A stretch of DNA of 64,000 nt, taken from positions 744,001 to 808,000 of the forward strand of contig NC_041788.1 in the NCBI RefSeq assembly GCF_900090045.1, given 5' to 3'. Shown here piece after piece: positions 13,601 through 26,708 of the stretch. A program made the position numbers and the translations under genes. The number at the start of each line of letters is the position of its first letter. Position 1 is the first letter of the stretch. The notes beneath the pieces are model-generated. The model worked only from the letters and a program-made list of their open reading frames with translations. It searched no databases and was not told the origin of the DNA. This stretch comes from Plasmodium malariae. Taxonomy: Eukaryota; Apicomplexa; Aconoidasida; Haemosporida; Plasmodiidae.

Positions 13601-16600
13601 AAATAAGTTACTCTTATAATTTTTATATATATTTTTGAAATTATAAGGATTATTATTTAACCTTACCTTAACTCTCTCTTTTCCTGGTATTTTCTTTACA
13701 CTACATTTCGCAATGTTATTTTCTTTCTCCTTTTCCTTATTACATTTCAACTCGTTACTATCAATACATCTGTTCCTCATATTATCAGTTGTATTAGGCG
13801 TATGTTCTAAGTTCGCATCGTAATTTTTCAATATATTATGCACACGTAAATTTTCTCGCGAACTATTACTACCTCTGTCATTTTTATCTTTTCCAATACG
13901 ACCAATTTCGTCATAGTTATTATAACTCATGTCTCTACTGAAAACTTTTCTTTTTACAATCAATAGTAGGTAATTCTTATCAACAGTTTCCCTAAATTTC
14001 TTTTTCATGTCTTCCTTTATTTTAAAGGGATTTAGCTCATTTAGTTCGTTCAAATAACAACCAAAATCATCGATTTTAAAAGATTCCTGATTCTCTTCCA
14101 AATATACGGTTTTTATATATTCATAGAAGCACACATAATAGTAATCATCATTAAGGAACAAGTCTTTCATATAATCTAAATAAATATTATATGTGAGAGG
14201 GTCTAAATAATCAGCACTTATTTCCTCATCCAGTGATATCAATTTATCGAAAATCTTCACAAAAGACATCATGAACTCCTGCAAAAAAAAAAAAATAATA
14301 AAAAAAATTACATTTAAATAGGAGAAAAAGTAAGCACATAGGGAAATAAATAATAAATCGAACAAACAAATATATGCAGATATATGTACACGTATATGTT
14401 TATATACATACATACATATATAAATAAATACATACGTAAATACATACATATTTGCATAAATAACACATACATGCGTAAATACATACATATATAAATAAAT
14501 ACATACGTAAATACATACATATTTGCATAAATAACACATACATGCGTAAATACATACATATATGCATAAATACATACATATATACATACAATGAACTAAA
14601 AGTGCACAAACCGTCTGCTGTATTTCCACCTTAAAGGTGACACAAGCAGAAATTATGCTAATACACATTGTACACATCTCACAAAAACAAAACATCGTGT
14701 AGGAAAAATTGACAGAATACAGACTTATCCTTTTTAGTTGTTACCTTTCCTTCGCTCTTTGATCTCTTAAAATTAACCAAAAATTGTAATACGTTATAGT
14801 CATTAAATTTATAGTACACGTTGTAAAATGAATAGTTAAGGTAAATGTAGTCATTGTGAGTAATGTTCATATGACTTTTATTTAATGTCCAAAAAAATTG
14901 ATTCATATATGTGTTGTAGTCAACTAACTTTTTTATGTCTAAACATATACTCTGCATATATTTATGAATATACAGTGACAAAAACAATTCTACTGCTTTT
15001 ATTTCACTCATTTTCATATTAACTATATCAAGGGTAAATTCATTAGTTATGATCCTCTTTTCATTTGCTTCATTTTCATTCTTATCTTTTGAAACAATAT
15101 CAAAAGGATACACTGATTTTAAAAATAAAAAATTATTAAATAAAAAGGAAAAACAAATATTAATAAGACTATTAATAGAATGGTTGTTTCTATATATTCT
15201 ATTATATACTTTAATATTGTTTAAATCTATGTAAGGAATAATCATATCATATATTATATTGTTAATAACTTTTTTTTTTTTCCTAAAAATATTTTTTTCC
15301 TTAATCCAATTTGCACTTTTGCATTTTTCTTCCATTAATTCATAGTTACTACTATCATTGCACCGCTTTTCTTCATAATTCTCAACATCGTACACATGCT
15401 CCTCTCTTTCTCTTCCACTCTTACTAACATTTATTACATCTGTAATACTATTCTTTTCATCCTCTCCTTTGCAACCAAAGTTTGGTATGGCACACCCATT
15501 AACATGATCATACGATAAAGGGGAAGAACAAACCTTCAAGTCATATCTTGGTGTTGTATTATTTATATCATTTTTTTCGCTGTTTTGAATAATCCCATTT
15601 ATTTCTACTTTTCCTTCTTTTTCTCCCTTTTCGTTTATCCTCGATTTTTCCCCATTTTTGCACTTATCTAAATAGTACAGCACGCATGCGTACATACAAT
15701 TAAAGGACGATTTACTTCCATCCTTAATGTACTGAATAGTCTTTTTGACACTGTTTAAAATTGCATCATAGTATAAATTTGTATGATGAAATGAATTTAT
15801 ATTATACAAACTCCTTTCTAAATGAATCGAAATATCTGTGTTAAAAGTGGTTAGCAAAATATTTAAGGAAAAATAAAATAAATTTAATGTACATTTGTTA
15901 ACATTGTATAATTCATTTTTGCCAATTTGGAAGTAACTAACATATTTGTCATGTATAATATATTTAAATAGCGTATGATAAATTAATACCCTTTTCATGA
16001 TAATAAAGTCATCCACTGTATTATTATCCTTACATAGTTTGTTCAATTTTGAAAAAATATCATTCATCTCTAGTACATCTCCCCTATTTTTACAGTTATT
16101 AAATAAGTCCACATAAAACATACTATTTTGTAATAAATTTTCTATTAAATTGCAAAATGTAAATATGTACTTATTTCTCTTTATTTTATTTTTCCTATTG
16201 TACCTTTTCTTTGATAATAATAGAATATTAATTGAGCTAAAATTTAATAACGTTTCTAAGTAAATCTCATATTCCATGTGACATGTTCTATTTTTGCTAT
16301 CATAGTTACTTTTATCGTTAGATGCCTTTCTACTGCTATTAATTAACTCGTATGTGTTCTCTTCTACACACGTTTTTCCTCCTTTTCCTCCTAACACTAC
16401 ACAGAGCATCTTTTCATTATCTTTGTTTTCATTTACTAGCTGCACATTTCTCCTCTTATTTGTACTATGTAACATATTAATATTGCTCTTCTCCTCATTT
16501 ATCCTCTTATTTTCCTTACTGTTTTTCATAAAATTCATGCTTTCCATTTTTATAGAAGGACAAAAATGTAGATATATTTTTAGAGGGGAAGATAATAATA

Positions 16601-19600
16601 ATATTATACTACTCGAAATGTGTAAAAATATGTAATATGTATTATATATATCATTGTTCATAAAGAAATCTTGACTTTTCCTTAAATGTAAAATGTTATA
16701 ATTTTCAATATATAATATAGAAATAAGAACAAATAAAATATGAGAATAAATTCGACATAAAGAAGTATATATATTGTTATGACTCTTGTTCACGACAGCA
16801 ATATACCTAAAAAAGCAATATTTATTATTTAATTTTCTTTTTAACTTCTTTTTCATTTTCTTTAATTTTTTATAATTTTGTATTACTCCACTGTTTTTAA
16901 TTGTATATATAAATAAATTTTCCTTAGAAACTGCATCATTTGACATATGTTTTATCTTATTATCATTATTATTTTTAGTATGGTATATATCATTGTATAT
17001 ATAATTTGTATGAGATCTTCTTCTATAACTTAAATTACTGTTATACGTATTAACACCACTGCTCCTCATACTGTTACTATTCATCAAAAAATAAATATTC
17101 TCTTTTGGAACGTTTTCATTATGTTTCACCTTGTTTCTAATATTGCAATCAGTATTACGAAAATAGGAACGTAAAACATAACTATTAGTTATCTTCTTAT
17201 TTGTTCCTCCAATTCTGCAAACGGGAGTTCTCCCATCCTTATTTAACCTTTTTTCCATCCTTATTTCATCTCCCATGAAGTAACTAAAATACTTGTTTAT
17301 TTTATTTCCAAATTTTCCTTCTAACATGCGATTTTTTATTTTAAACTTCCCATTTATGGTTACTTTTCTCCTTACCTCATTTATTATTTTGTAAATTTTG
17401 TCTTTTTTCAAATATACTATTCCATTTATAGTGTTGAGTTTCTCTTTTTCCCCATTTCTATTAATTCTTTTCCTTCTTTCTAAATATTTCTGTATTTCAC
17501 CATAATTAAAAGAGTTTGCCCCTTTCTCCCATCTTTGATCTGACATTACATATTTTCTCCTTGCTCTTTCTGTTGCTATGTGTTTTTTTTCAATTTCAAT
17601 ATTTAAATCAATCTTTACCAACGAATTTAGAAAAACATGAAAGGAAGTAAAAATGTGATTTAAAAAATTGTATGAACAACCATATCTAAAATTAATAAAG
17701 TGAAAAAAATTTAATAAATTCTGAGTGGCTTTATCATCATAGGAAAAAATATTCTTATCATAACTTAATATTTTATATAATCTATTTGTATTAAATTCTG
17801 AAAAGGAGTTCAAACGTAAGTAGAAAATTGAAAAAATCATGTTATAAATTTTCATTAGTTTATTAATTAATAAAAAGCAAATACTGTTTCTATTATAATA
17901 ACGTAAAATAAAATTCACACAATTATTTATAAATTCGACAATTATATTTTGCAACTCATAATCCAATGAAAGCATACATAATCTTGTATCAAATAAAGAA
18001 TGAAGGTAATCAATACTTAAATTAAAATTTTCGTCTAATTCTTTTGCTCTTTTATATAAACGTAGGATACTACTATTTTTTAATTCTTTACATATACAGT
18101 TCTTTATATATTGATAAGAATACATTAATATAATAAAACGCTTCTTCTTTTTATTAACTTTCTCTCTTTCGCATGTCCCTTTATTCAATCTTTCAAAAGA
18201 GATTAGAATTGTTATCAAATCTTTTTCCGATGATAGATCTGTTATATTATCATAACACATGTCTTGCTCACTCATCCTCAAAATGTAATTACGATTAAGG
18301 GTATATATTTTCTTTACATATTTATCTTCTATTAATACATTGAAAAATAATGGATTTAAAAAAATGTTTTTGTTATGTAAATTATAATTTATTTCATCAA
18401 ATACAAAATTGTAATTTTTGCTCATAGGCAATTTTTTTATTTTTAATATACTATAAAGACTGTTACAATAAAAAATAATTCTTTTGATTTTTTTCAAAAT
18501 CTTTTTCTTGAACAAGGAACTTTCATATAACTTTAAATTTAGTATGAAATAGCATTTATTGTAGCATTTCAAAAAGGATGAAAACGCAATATTTACATTT
18601 TCATATAATTTCGTAAACACTTTTTTTATTTTCTCTACATTACTGAATGAGGAATGATTATTAATTTTGCTTTTTTTTAAGTATTCCTCTCTTCTCATTT
18701 GGTTATTTCTCTTTTCCCTTTTTTTCATTCCTTCTTGTCCCTCGTACTCATCTACTCTTTCTACTATTTCTTTTCTTTGTGTTCCCTCCTTATGTTCCCC
18801 TTGTTCCTTCCTCTTCTCTTTATCCTTCTTTTCCTCATTCCCATCTCTTTCGTCATCTGCGTTTTCGTAGTTTTCCTCATCTCTCTTCTGCTGCTTGTGT
18901 TGAGCCTGTTCCCGCTCCTTGTCCAATTTGCATTCATTTTTTTTATATAATTCATCCACATATTCCTTTCTATTATCTTTCTTTTCATCCAATCCTTTTT
19001 GCTCTTCCTTTTCATATAGAGCATACTCATTCGATTGAAGATGGTGCTTTTGTTTGTCCTCATCTTCTTCTTTACCCTTTTCCCGATGCTCTATATATTT
19101 AGTCTTTTTCATCTCTCTCTTCAATTCATTCTCAGAAACCTCTTTTTGTCCATCATTCTGATCACCTTCTGTATGTAACTTTGGCGTAACGCTCTTATTA
19201 GTCCTTTCGTAAAAATTGCAATGAACTGTTGTGTTAACTTTCGTTTTACAAAAGTTACCAAACTCACCTTTAACCAAATAATTTATATCATACTTGTCAA
19301 GAAAAAATGATACATTCTTAAAATAATATTTCGCATTTATATATAAAAATTGCATAAATAGAAATAAGACACGACACCTAACTTTCCCACCCCCTTGATT
19401 ATAACTATACTTAATTAATAAGCAGTTTAAAAGGGTAAAAGTATAATTAATAACTTTTTCCAAATTAATATTATCAAAAGTATATTTTCTTTTTAATTTG
19501 TTTAAATAACACTTGTATAATAATTTTAGCATGTGTAGATAACAATGAATTATGTTCATATAATTCTCACCATATTCTTCAATATTTTGATATGTACTAC

Positions 19601-22600
19601 CCTTTATTTTTACATCACTAACTTCTTTCGAATCATTTTCAACATTATGATAAAAAAAAGACATTGATTTACAATTAAGATCAACTAAATAAAGGTCATA
19701 TAAACTTAAGAATGTTGCATATTGATGAACATTTTTTTTATTTATAATATTATTATACGTAAAAAAAAATATAATATTAAACAAAACATTCTTTATCTTA
19801 TTTTCATTCCTACAATAGTAATAAAATAACATTAGCGTAATTTCTTCTATCTTATTCCTCGTGCAATCATTTATACTTGTTGTATTCATATATTCGTAAA
19901 AAGAATCCATAAGGAAAAATTCCATATCCCCTTTATTTAATTCCATATATAATTTCTCTCTTTCACAGTTATACTCATAAGACAAAGTGATTAACTTATT
20001 TATATTAGAAGTATCCACAAAAACATTACTTAACAAACTTCTCAAATCGCTCGCAATGGTTTGATTCTTCTCTTTTTTTAAATCATTATCTTTCGTTTCT
20101 TCACCATTCTTTAATGTTTCTTCCTCTTTCGTTTGACTGTTTATGATACCTTCATTTTTCATTGTATATTTTGTACAAAAGTTCGATTTTAAATTTTTCT
20201 TCCTTGTAAAATCAGAGTTATTATTACATAATAATCTCTTATTTATTTGTCCATTTAATTCTTCTCCCCTATTATTTGTATACGAATTAGTGTCACTATT
20301 ATTTACTGTAACTGTTTTACTCAATTTTATATTCTTATTATGTATGTTTTGTTCATTTAATACCGTTCTTTTTCTTTTTCTTTTTCTTTCGTTTTTTAAA
20401 TAAGAAAAAGGAAAATTATTATATTCGTCTATGCTCATTTCAGTGTTACACAGAAACACATTATTTATAATATTTTTTAAAAGTGCATCTGAATTAAATT
20501 CACTATACTTTCTATAACAATTTTGATCAGAATATTTCAATTTATTAATTTTTTTTTTTAAATAATCCTTTTCTTTTATTTGTTTTAATAATAATATATC
20601 AATAATAAAATGTGAAATATTGAAGAAATTGCTACTATTAATATGAGTAAATTTGTCTATAGCATACATATTTTCATATAAATAATAAATATGTTGTATG
20701 TTATCGTTATTTTTTATAATTTTTAAAAAACTAGAATAATTTTTCAAAAGAAATAATTCATCAGTATCATCAAGAAGTTTATCTGCAACATTGGACAGTA
20801 TAGAATTGTTATATGAGCTCAACTTCTTCACTTTATCTCTTATTCTCTTTTTGTTTATCTTGTTAAAATTCTGGATAATCACTTCTTCTATTTCCCTTTT
20901 CTCTTTATAATGCTTTTCATCAAATGAGTTATACTTGAAATGAACATAACTCATACTATTTCTAATCTCATTGTATAATTTAATAAAAGTGCTACAATCA
21001 AATGTCTTGTTCTGTGTCTTTTCCTTATTTATGCTTTTAAATACACCACTATTTTGTTCATACGTCTGTTCGTAATTATTTTCGCCCCTGCGCCCTGCAA
21101 TTCCCTTTTCATTTTTTTTATCTTTACGTTCATTACACTTTTCAACCTGCTCCATTTGATATCTATCATATTCCATACGACGTAATAAACTGCTTGTCCT
21201 CGAATATTTTTTTACATTTAATTTTTTTATATTTTCCTTATCCCATGAAAATTTATCTTCTTTTATGATACCTTCAGCAACGCCAAAATTTTCTCTTTCT
21301 TTTCTATAATGTTTATTGATTAGTCTAGGGGACCCACACTGGTTTCCCCTTACATTTGTATGACTTCTTTCTCTTGAGATAGCTTCCTTGTGCATATTAC
21401 TATCTGTCACGTCCTTGTCATTAAGAAGCTCGTCAACAAATTTGACCATACAATCGCATTTGTTCATCTTACATACCATATAAATATCATGAAAGAATTC
21501 TGAAAAATTTTTATGCTTTAAAATAGGTATTGCTTGCTTATTCTTATATTGTAATTCATATATACGATAATATTCATCTAATAAATTAATTTTGTGTTCT
21601 TTACATATCTTTTTAATCTTATTACGAATAGACATGTTCTTATATTTCCATAAGATGTTATTATAGAATGAAGAGTGCTTACTTCCTAATTTTATTTTAT
21701 TCCTCTTCTTATTCTTTGTCTTATATGGAAAATTTTCATTCTTTTGGTAACTCACTGAACTATCAATCATTATATATTTGTCTTCTCTACTTGAACAATC
21801 TAAATGAGAACTTCCATCCTTTTTAAAAGGAAAAATATTATCACAAACCTCAACACCGCTTTCATGGAGGGAGTTAGGAGAACTATGATGATTCTCTTTT
21901 CTTCTTTTTTTCTGTAAATGTTCATCTTCATATGACGCTTTTTCATCTATCAAAATGCATTCATTTGAATTAAAGACACTTCTTGTTGTATCCTTTTTGT
22001 TTGTTTCGTCCATATTTTTTCTCATACATTTTATAATATTTTTTTGATTAGAAATTCTCTTTACTGGGATATTGTTGCGAACCATACTTGATGATTTGTT
22101 CAGCAGATTACATGGTGACTTGATCGATAGTTTACATGGTGGCTTGACTGATAAATTGTATGGCGAGTTGTTCGACAGACTTCCTTGCGATATGTTTGAT
22201 ATATGGCCTACCGAGTTGTTCGAGAAATTGCTTATCGAGTTATTCCGTAAATTAGCAGACGAAATATTCGATGGATTGCCCTGTGAGAGGTTCGATATAT
22301 TGCCTATAGAGTTGTTCCGTGAATTTGCTAATGAAGTGTTCCCTAAATTAGCTAAAGATTTGTTCTCTAAATTAGCTAGTGATGTGTTCCGCAAATTATC
22401 TAGCGTTTCTATCCCCAAATTAGCCGACGAGTTGTTCCTTAGATTAGCCAGTGAGGTATTCGAAATATTTCCTCTTGAAAAGTTCGATATATTACCTCGT
22501 GAGTAGTTCGATATATTACCTCGTGAGTAGTTCGATATATTACCTCGTGAGTAGTTCGATATATTGCCTATAGAATTGTTTCGTAAATTAGCTATAGGAA

Positions 22601-24731
22601 TGCTCCCTAAATTAGCCGAGATGTTTCCTAAATTTGCTGGTGAAATTTTCCGTAAATTTTCGCGAGAGTATTTTCCCCAATCAACTAGTGAACTGTTTCC
22701 TAAATTAGCCGACGAATTGTTCGATATATTTTCTGATGAAAATTTCGACAGATTCACTCTTGAAACCTTACATAGATTTCTTCTCGAAGCGTTCGATAAG
22801 TTTGCCTGCGATATGCTCGATAGATTTCCTTGAGAAATATTTGATAAATTACCTACAGAGTTGTTCCGTAAATTAGTCCTCCAGTTATCAGCCAATGTAG
22901 GAACTGGTTTGTCCATTGAATTAGAAGCTGAATTACTTTTCAGCAAATTAGATGGCGAGTTGTTTTGCAAATTGCCTAGATAGCTGTTCATAAAAGAACA
23001 CGGAGAATTGTTCAATAAACTCTTTGGGCTGTTATTTAAAAATTTGTTTGGAGAATTATTCACCAGAATATTAGGAGAATTATTCAAGAAATTGCTAGAT
23101 GACTTATTGAAGATATTGCTGGGTGACTTATTGAGTAAAATGCTCGGAATATTGTTTAATAAACAGTTAGTTGATTTAGTGGAGAAATTCCTGGGCGAAT
23201 TAGCTAAAGAACTTCTAGAGTTACATTTTAGAATATTATGCGATGAACTTCTCAAAATAATGCATGGAGAATTTCTCAAAACGCTGTTTGTTCCACTTTT
23301 CACAGTATTATTCTGCGAATTTTTCGAAACACTACTTAAGGTGTTATTAAAAAATATATTCTTCAAATTTCTGTTCTGATTACTGGACGCAATGGGAACT
23401 TCGGGTGTTTCTATCACAACATTTTTCTCATTATGCGTATTGTTTTTATAATTTTTCTCTTTCATACAACTATTACTATTCTTTACATAATAAGAGGAGC
23501 ATCTGCTGTTAATACATTTAATGTTGTTAATACTGTTATCGCTGCTATTATTCTTAACTCTTTTGTTGCTGCTAACACTATTAACTCTGTTATTGCTGCT
23601 AACACTATTAACTCTGTTATTGCTGCTAACACTATTAACTCTGTTATTGCTGCTAACACTATTAACTCTGTTATTGCTGCTAACACTGTTAACACTAGTA
23701 ATGTTTTTAACGTTGCTATTTATTCCTTTCTGAGGAAATAAGTAATTTTCCCTTGATACTAATTCTTTTTTATTAATACTAGTATCATTTAATGGTGAGT
23801 TATCTATATAACTTGAACAACAACTTAAATTTCTTTCATGATAATCATTTCTTCTTCCTCTCTCCTTTATTATTTCACAATCTTCGGTTTTAATAGATAT
23901 CCTACTATGTATACTCGATCCAGAATCTGTACTTAATGAACTTTTTTTCTCCTCATTTTCATCACTATATGAAGATATGTCTATGTCCTTTTTTAAAAGA
24001 CAATTTTCATAAGAACTATTATCCGAAAAGACATAATTATCCTCTCTTTTTTTTTTTTTCTTTTTTTCTTTTTTGGCATTTTCTCTTATATCTATTGTAA
24101 AATGCTTCCTAAGTATTTTTATTGTGCTTTCATAAATTGTTTTATTAAAATGTTCACTTTTTCTTTCGTTGAATAATAAAGAACAATTAAACGAAGTTTT
24201 TGCATTTAGGTAAAAAGAAATATCATTACTTTCTAAAAAATATTTTATAAATACTACACCGGCATTATAACATATTTCTATTTTATATTTATCCGAAACT
24301 TTATTTATATATTTTGATAACAGTATATACGTGAGGGAACTGTATTTATAATTTTCCAGATAAAAATATACATTTCCTATAATTTTCAAAAATTCTATTT
24401 TGCTTATATAATTTTTTTTTTTTAATTTTTCTATGTTTTCTAAACCAAATCTTAAACATTCTTCATATTTACATTCCCTATATAATTTTTGCAAATGAAC
24501 TATATATTTGTTCATTCTTTCATTTTCTTGTAAAGAATGAATATTCTTTTTTTTCTCTGTATTATTTTTCCTTCCTGATGATCTCTCTTGTATTAACATA
24601 TTTTCCAATTCTTTGTTATTTAACCGGATAAAGAAATTCTTTTTTCTGTTATTACTATGTTTACTTATAAGTCTCTTCTTCGAATATTTTTTCTTCCCAT
24701 TTTTTCTAACTGTACTTTCTTTTGGAATCAT
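7670..24731 (-). CDS. Giant conserved-type Plasmodium protein (5531 aa, two exons), TPR-like N-terminus
   Basis: Two very long frames join into one gene. Exon 1 is 14745-24731 (3329 codons exactly, ending ...RSKSEGK|GTAACA). Exon 2 is 7670-14278 (acceptor TTTTTTGCAG|GAGTTC, 2202 aa plus stop). Both ends are phase 0. Residues about 80-200 are helix pairs of tetratricopeptide type (LYRECKYEECLRFGLENI; NVYFYLENYKYSS). Another TPR-like patch lies near residue 4795 (AAYHICIYYFMRKNYERC). Between them are hydrophobic helical blocks separated by charged or Asn/Ser-rich inserts: 9-residue VNSVSSNNR repeats at about residues 346-391, NLxNxS-type repeats at about 450-884, and a Lys/Glu-rich stretch at about 1860-2015. 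I do not recognise its function. A scaffold such as the HIR3/CABIN1 or CNOT10 TPR families is speculation that needs a profile search. Confidence 0.8.
14279..14744 (-). other. Intron of the giant gene
   Basis: A 466-nt intron, donor AAG|GTAACAACT and acceptor after a T-run ending TTTGCAG. Exon lengths on both sides are divisible by three. It contains a direct repeat of a unit of about 71 bp (14421-14491 and 14492-14562) made of CATACATA/CATACGTA motifs. This repeat creates Tyr/Cys/Met-rich open frames that can be mistaken for an N-terminal extension of exon 2. Confidence 0.8.
14421..14562. repeat. Tandem duplication, about 71-bp unit, in the giant-gene intron
   Basis: The block containing CATACGTAAATACATACATA, TTTGCATAAATAACACATAC and ATGCGTAAATAC occurs twice in direct orientation, with starts at about 14431 and 14502. 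It is a non-coding minisatellite. Confidence 0.8.
22080..23380 (-). repeat. Degenerate Asn/Ser/Leu repeat array in the giant gene
   Basis: Coding repeat of roughly 8-12 residues of the form (G/A)N(L/I)xNxS, corresponding to residues of about 450-884. The most regular part (about 22494-22565) is a 24-bp unit giving GNISNYSR several times in a row. The underlying DNA is also open in opposite-strand frames for long distances, so antisense ORFs here are by-products. Confidence 0.85.
23559..23693 (-). repeat. 27-bp coding repeat, five copies (VNSVSSNNR)
   Basis: Unit GCTGCTAACACTATTAACTC plus TGTTATT on the plus strand, repeated about five times. It encodes VNSVSSNNR in the giant protein near residues 346-391. 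Copies are almost identical, suggesting recent expansion. Several other frames stay open across it. Confidence 0.9.
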
Positions 24732-26708
24732 GTTTGTTTCTTGCTATAATCTGAAGAAATCGATATTTGCAGTAGTACGCTTCAAACGACTAGCATACAC
24801 AATAAAAAAAAGAAACAAATACCTGCCTTCCCCTATACAAACATATACACGCATGTATGTATAATACTAAAGAAACTACTCAGTTGGAGGTGGGGGGCTA
24901 TAATTTTCCCCTATACATTAAAAGGTTTATACATAAATGTATATATATATATATATATATATTATTCAAATATGCCTGCATTTATATATATATATGCAAC
25001 ACCCTCAGCACCTGAGCAAAACGTAAACAAAAAAGTGCTACATCATTTAAAATATATTTTAACTATTTTCCTTCTTTTTTCGCACTTTATATGTTGGCTC
25101 TTATATATACCAATTCTTTTACACGTATATTCAGTTACATGTAATACCAGCATTTATTTGAATGTATATATTGTTGCGACATTAAATTTATATATCTGCT
25201 TAAATACTATATATATATATATATATATATAAATGTAATTTTTTTTGCACAGAAAAAGTGTTTAGAGTATGATATTTTTTTATACCATAAAAGGCACTTG
25301 ATTTATATTATAAAATTTTGAAGGAAAAAAAAATTAAGAAAAATAGTCGAAATATCAAGATAACAAAGTTGTTGCACAAGTCGAATAATGTTTTAAAATG
25401 ATAAAAAGGTGAAAATAAACAATGTATTAAAAAAAAAAAAAAATAATAATTTTTGAAAGTTTTTAAGAACATTTAGTACATACTCAAAGAATAAGTTAAG
25501 ACAACTAAAAATAAAACGGGCCTTGAAAAAGGTCAAACTAGGAAAACTGAGAAATTCCTTGAAACTAGATATGATGAATTTGGAGAAAAGAAGTAAAAGA
25601 ATAGTAGTTATCGTTATTTTCCATTAATACATACATATATACGCACTTTAATACTTGCATACGTACATGTACATTTTTCGCAAACCCCTTGTGTGAAACA
25701 TTCACATTTAAAGTATTTTAGCTACTTGTTCAAGGGGTTATAATTTACTACGTTTTGTAATGTCTTTTTTTTACATACTAAATACATTAATATTCTTTTA
25801 AAATATAAATTTTGAAATGTGCAAACCTAGGTAAAAAAAAAAAAAAATTATCGTTTATCATGTCGCAAAAGTTTTTTCCTTTTTTTACTGGGATATGATG
25901 AAACCTATGCTATTTTTAATGCAACTTACGAAACGTTTTAAAATAGCTGTATATATATTACAGATATATAATATATATACATACATGTTCGTTTTACCTT
26001 TTCTGCACAAATTGCAAATGCATTATTTGCGTAACAAACAAAATAAAGTCTCTTTATGCATGTATACTAATACGTTATTATGCGTAGTCTTCACGAAATA
26101 TATACTGGAAAAAAAGGAGTGGTATAAACAAAATTATGAAATTTTGTAGGTATTCCATATTTTTATACATTAAAAAATTTATGCGATAAATAAATTATAA
26201 AAAAGAAAATAAAAAAACCATGGATACAAAAAAGCGCGGGAACTAAGAAATAACATTTTGTCCTACTTATACAAATAAAAAAAAATAATAAATCAAAGAT
26301 GAAAATAGGAACAAGCACTTAAAAAAAAAATTATAAATGAATAAATACCTAAATAGGGGTGCTGCTAAAATGATATGCAGCTAAATAGGTAAACAGATAA
26401 ATATGTGCGCAATTAAATACGCACACTCCAACATAAATAGGTCTGAATGGCAAAAAATACGCAAAAAAAAAAAAAAATAATAATAAAGATAAATGAAAGA
26501 AAAAAGAAACACGTAGCTATAAAGGAATAAATAAAATTAATGATATACAATCAATAAATGATGAACATCCTGTAAACAAATATAATTAATGGAATTGAGT
26601 AACATATTTTAAAATGTGGGGAAAAAAAAAAAAAAAAAAAAGTAAACATTAACCCCAATTAATATACATTAGCTCCTACAACAATACTGTTGTGTGTTTG
26701 AGTACAAA
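24732..26708. other. Intergenic region upstream of the giant gene
   Basis: Contains the 5' region of the giant gene (-) and the 3' region of the kinase-like gene (-). There is a (TA)n run at 24937-24961, a (TA)n run near 25208-25230, and A runs near 25429-25443 and 26624-26641. A candidate three-exon plus-strand gene at 24972-25596 is listed separately. From about 25,620 to 26,708 I see only AT-rich sequence without convincing coding potential. Confidence 0.6.
24972..25596 (+). CDS. Candidate small spliced gene (about 80 aa), unrecognised
   Basis: Three phase-0 segments: 24972-25022 (MPAFIYIYATPSAPEQN, donor GTAAAC), 25294-25389 (ALDLYYKILKEKK..., acceptor AAAAG, weak donor GTTTTA), and 25501-25596 (TTKNKTGLEKGQTRK...YDEFGEKK, stop TAA). 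The second and third segments have low G+C at third codon positions and balanced composition, as real Plasmodium exons do. The third alone (31 codons) is the most convincing. The exact joins are uncertain: without splicing, the second segment stops at 25399-25401. Family unknown. It would diverge from the giant gene. Confidence 0.35.

Noticed and set aside
14279..14695. N-terminal extension of the downstream giant frame (Tyr/Cys/Met-rich) as a separate gene start
   Set aside because: It is translation of a CATACATA minisatellite inside an intron; a clean acceptor precedes GAGTTCATGATG and joins in phase to the upstream exon.
22072..23741. Plus-strand frames of 70-144 codons
   Set aside because: Antisense shadows of the Asn/Ser repeat arrays in the giant gene; amphipathic look comes from the repeat.
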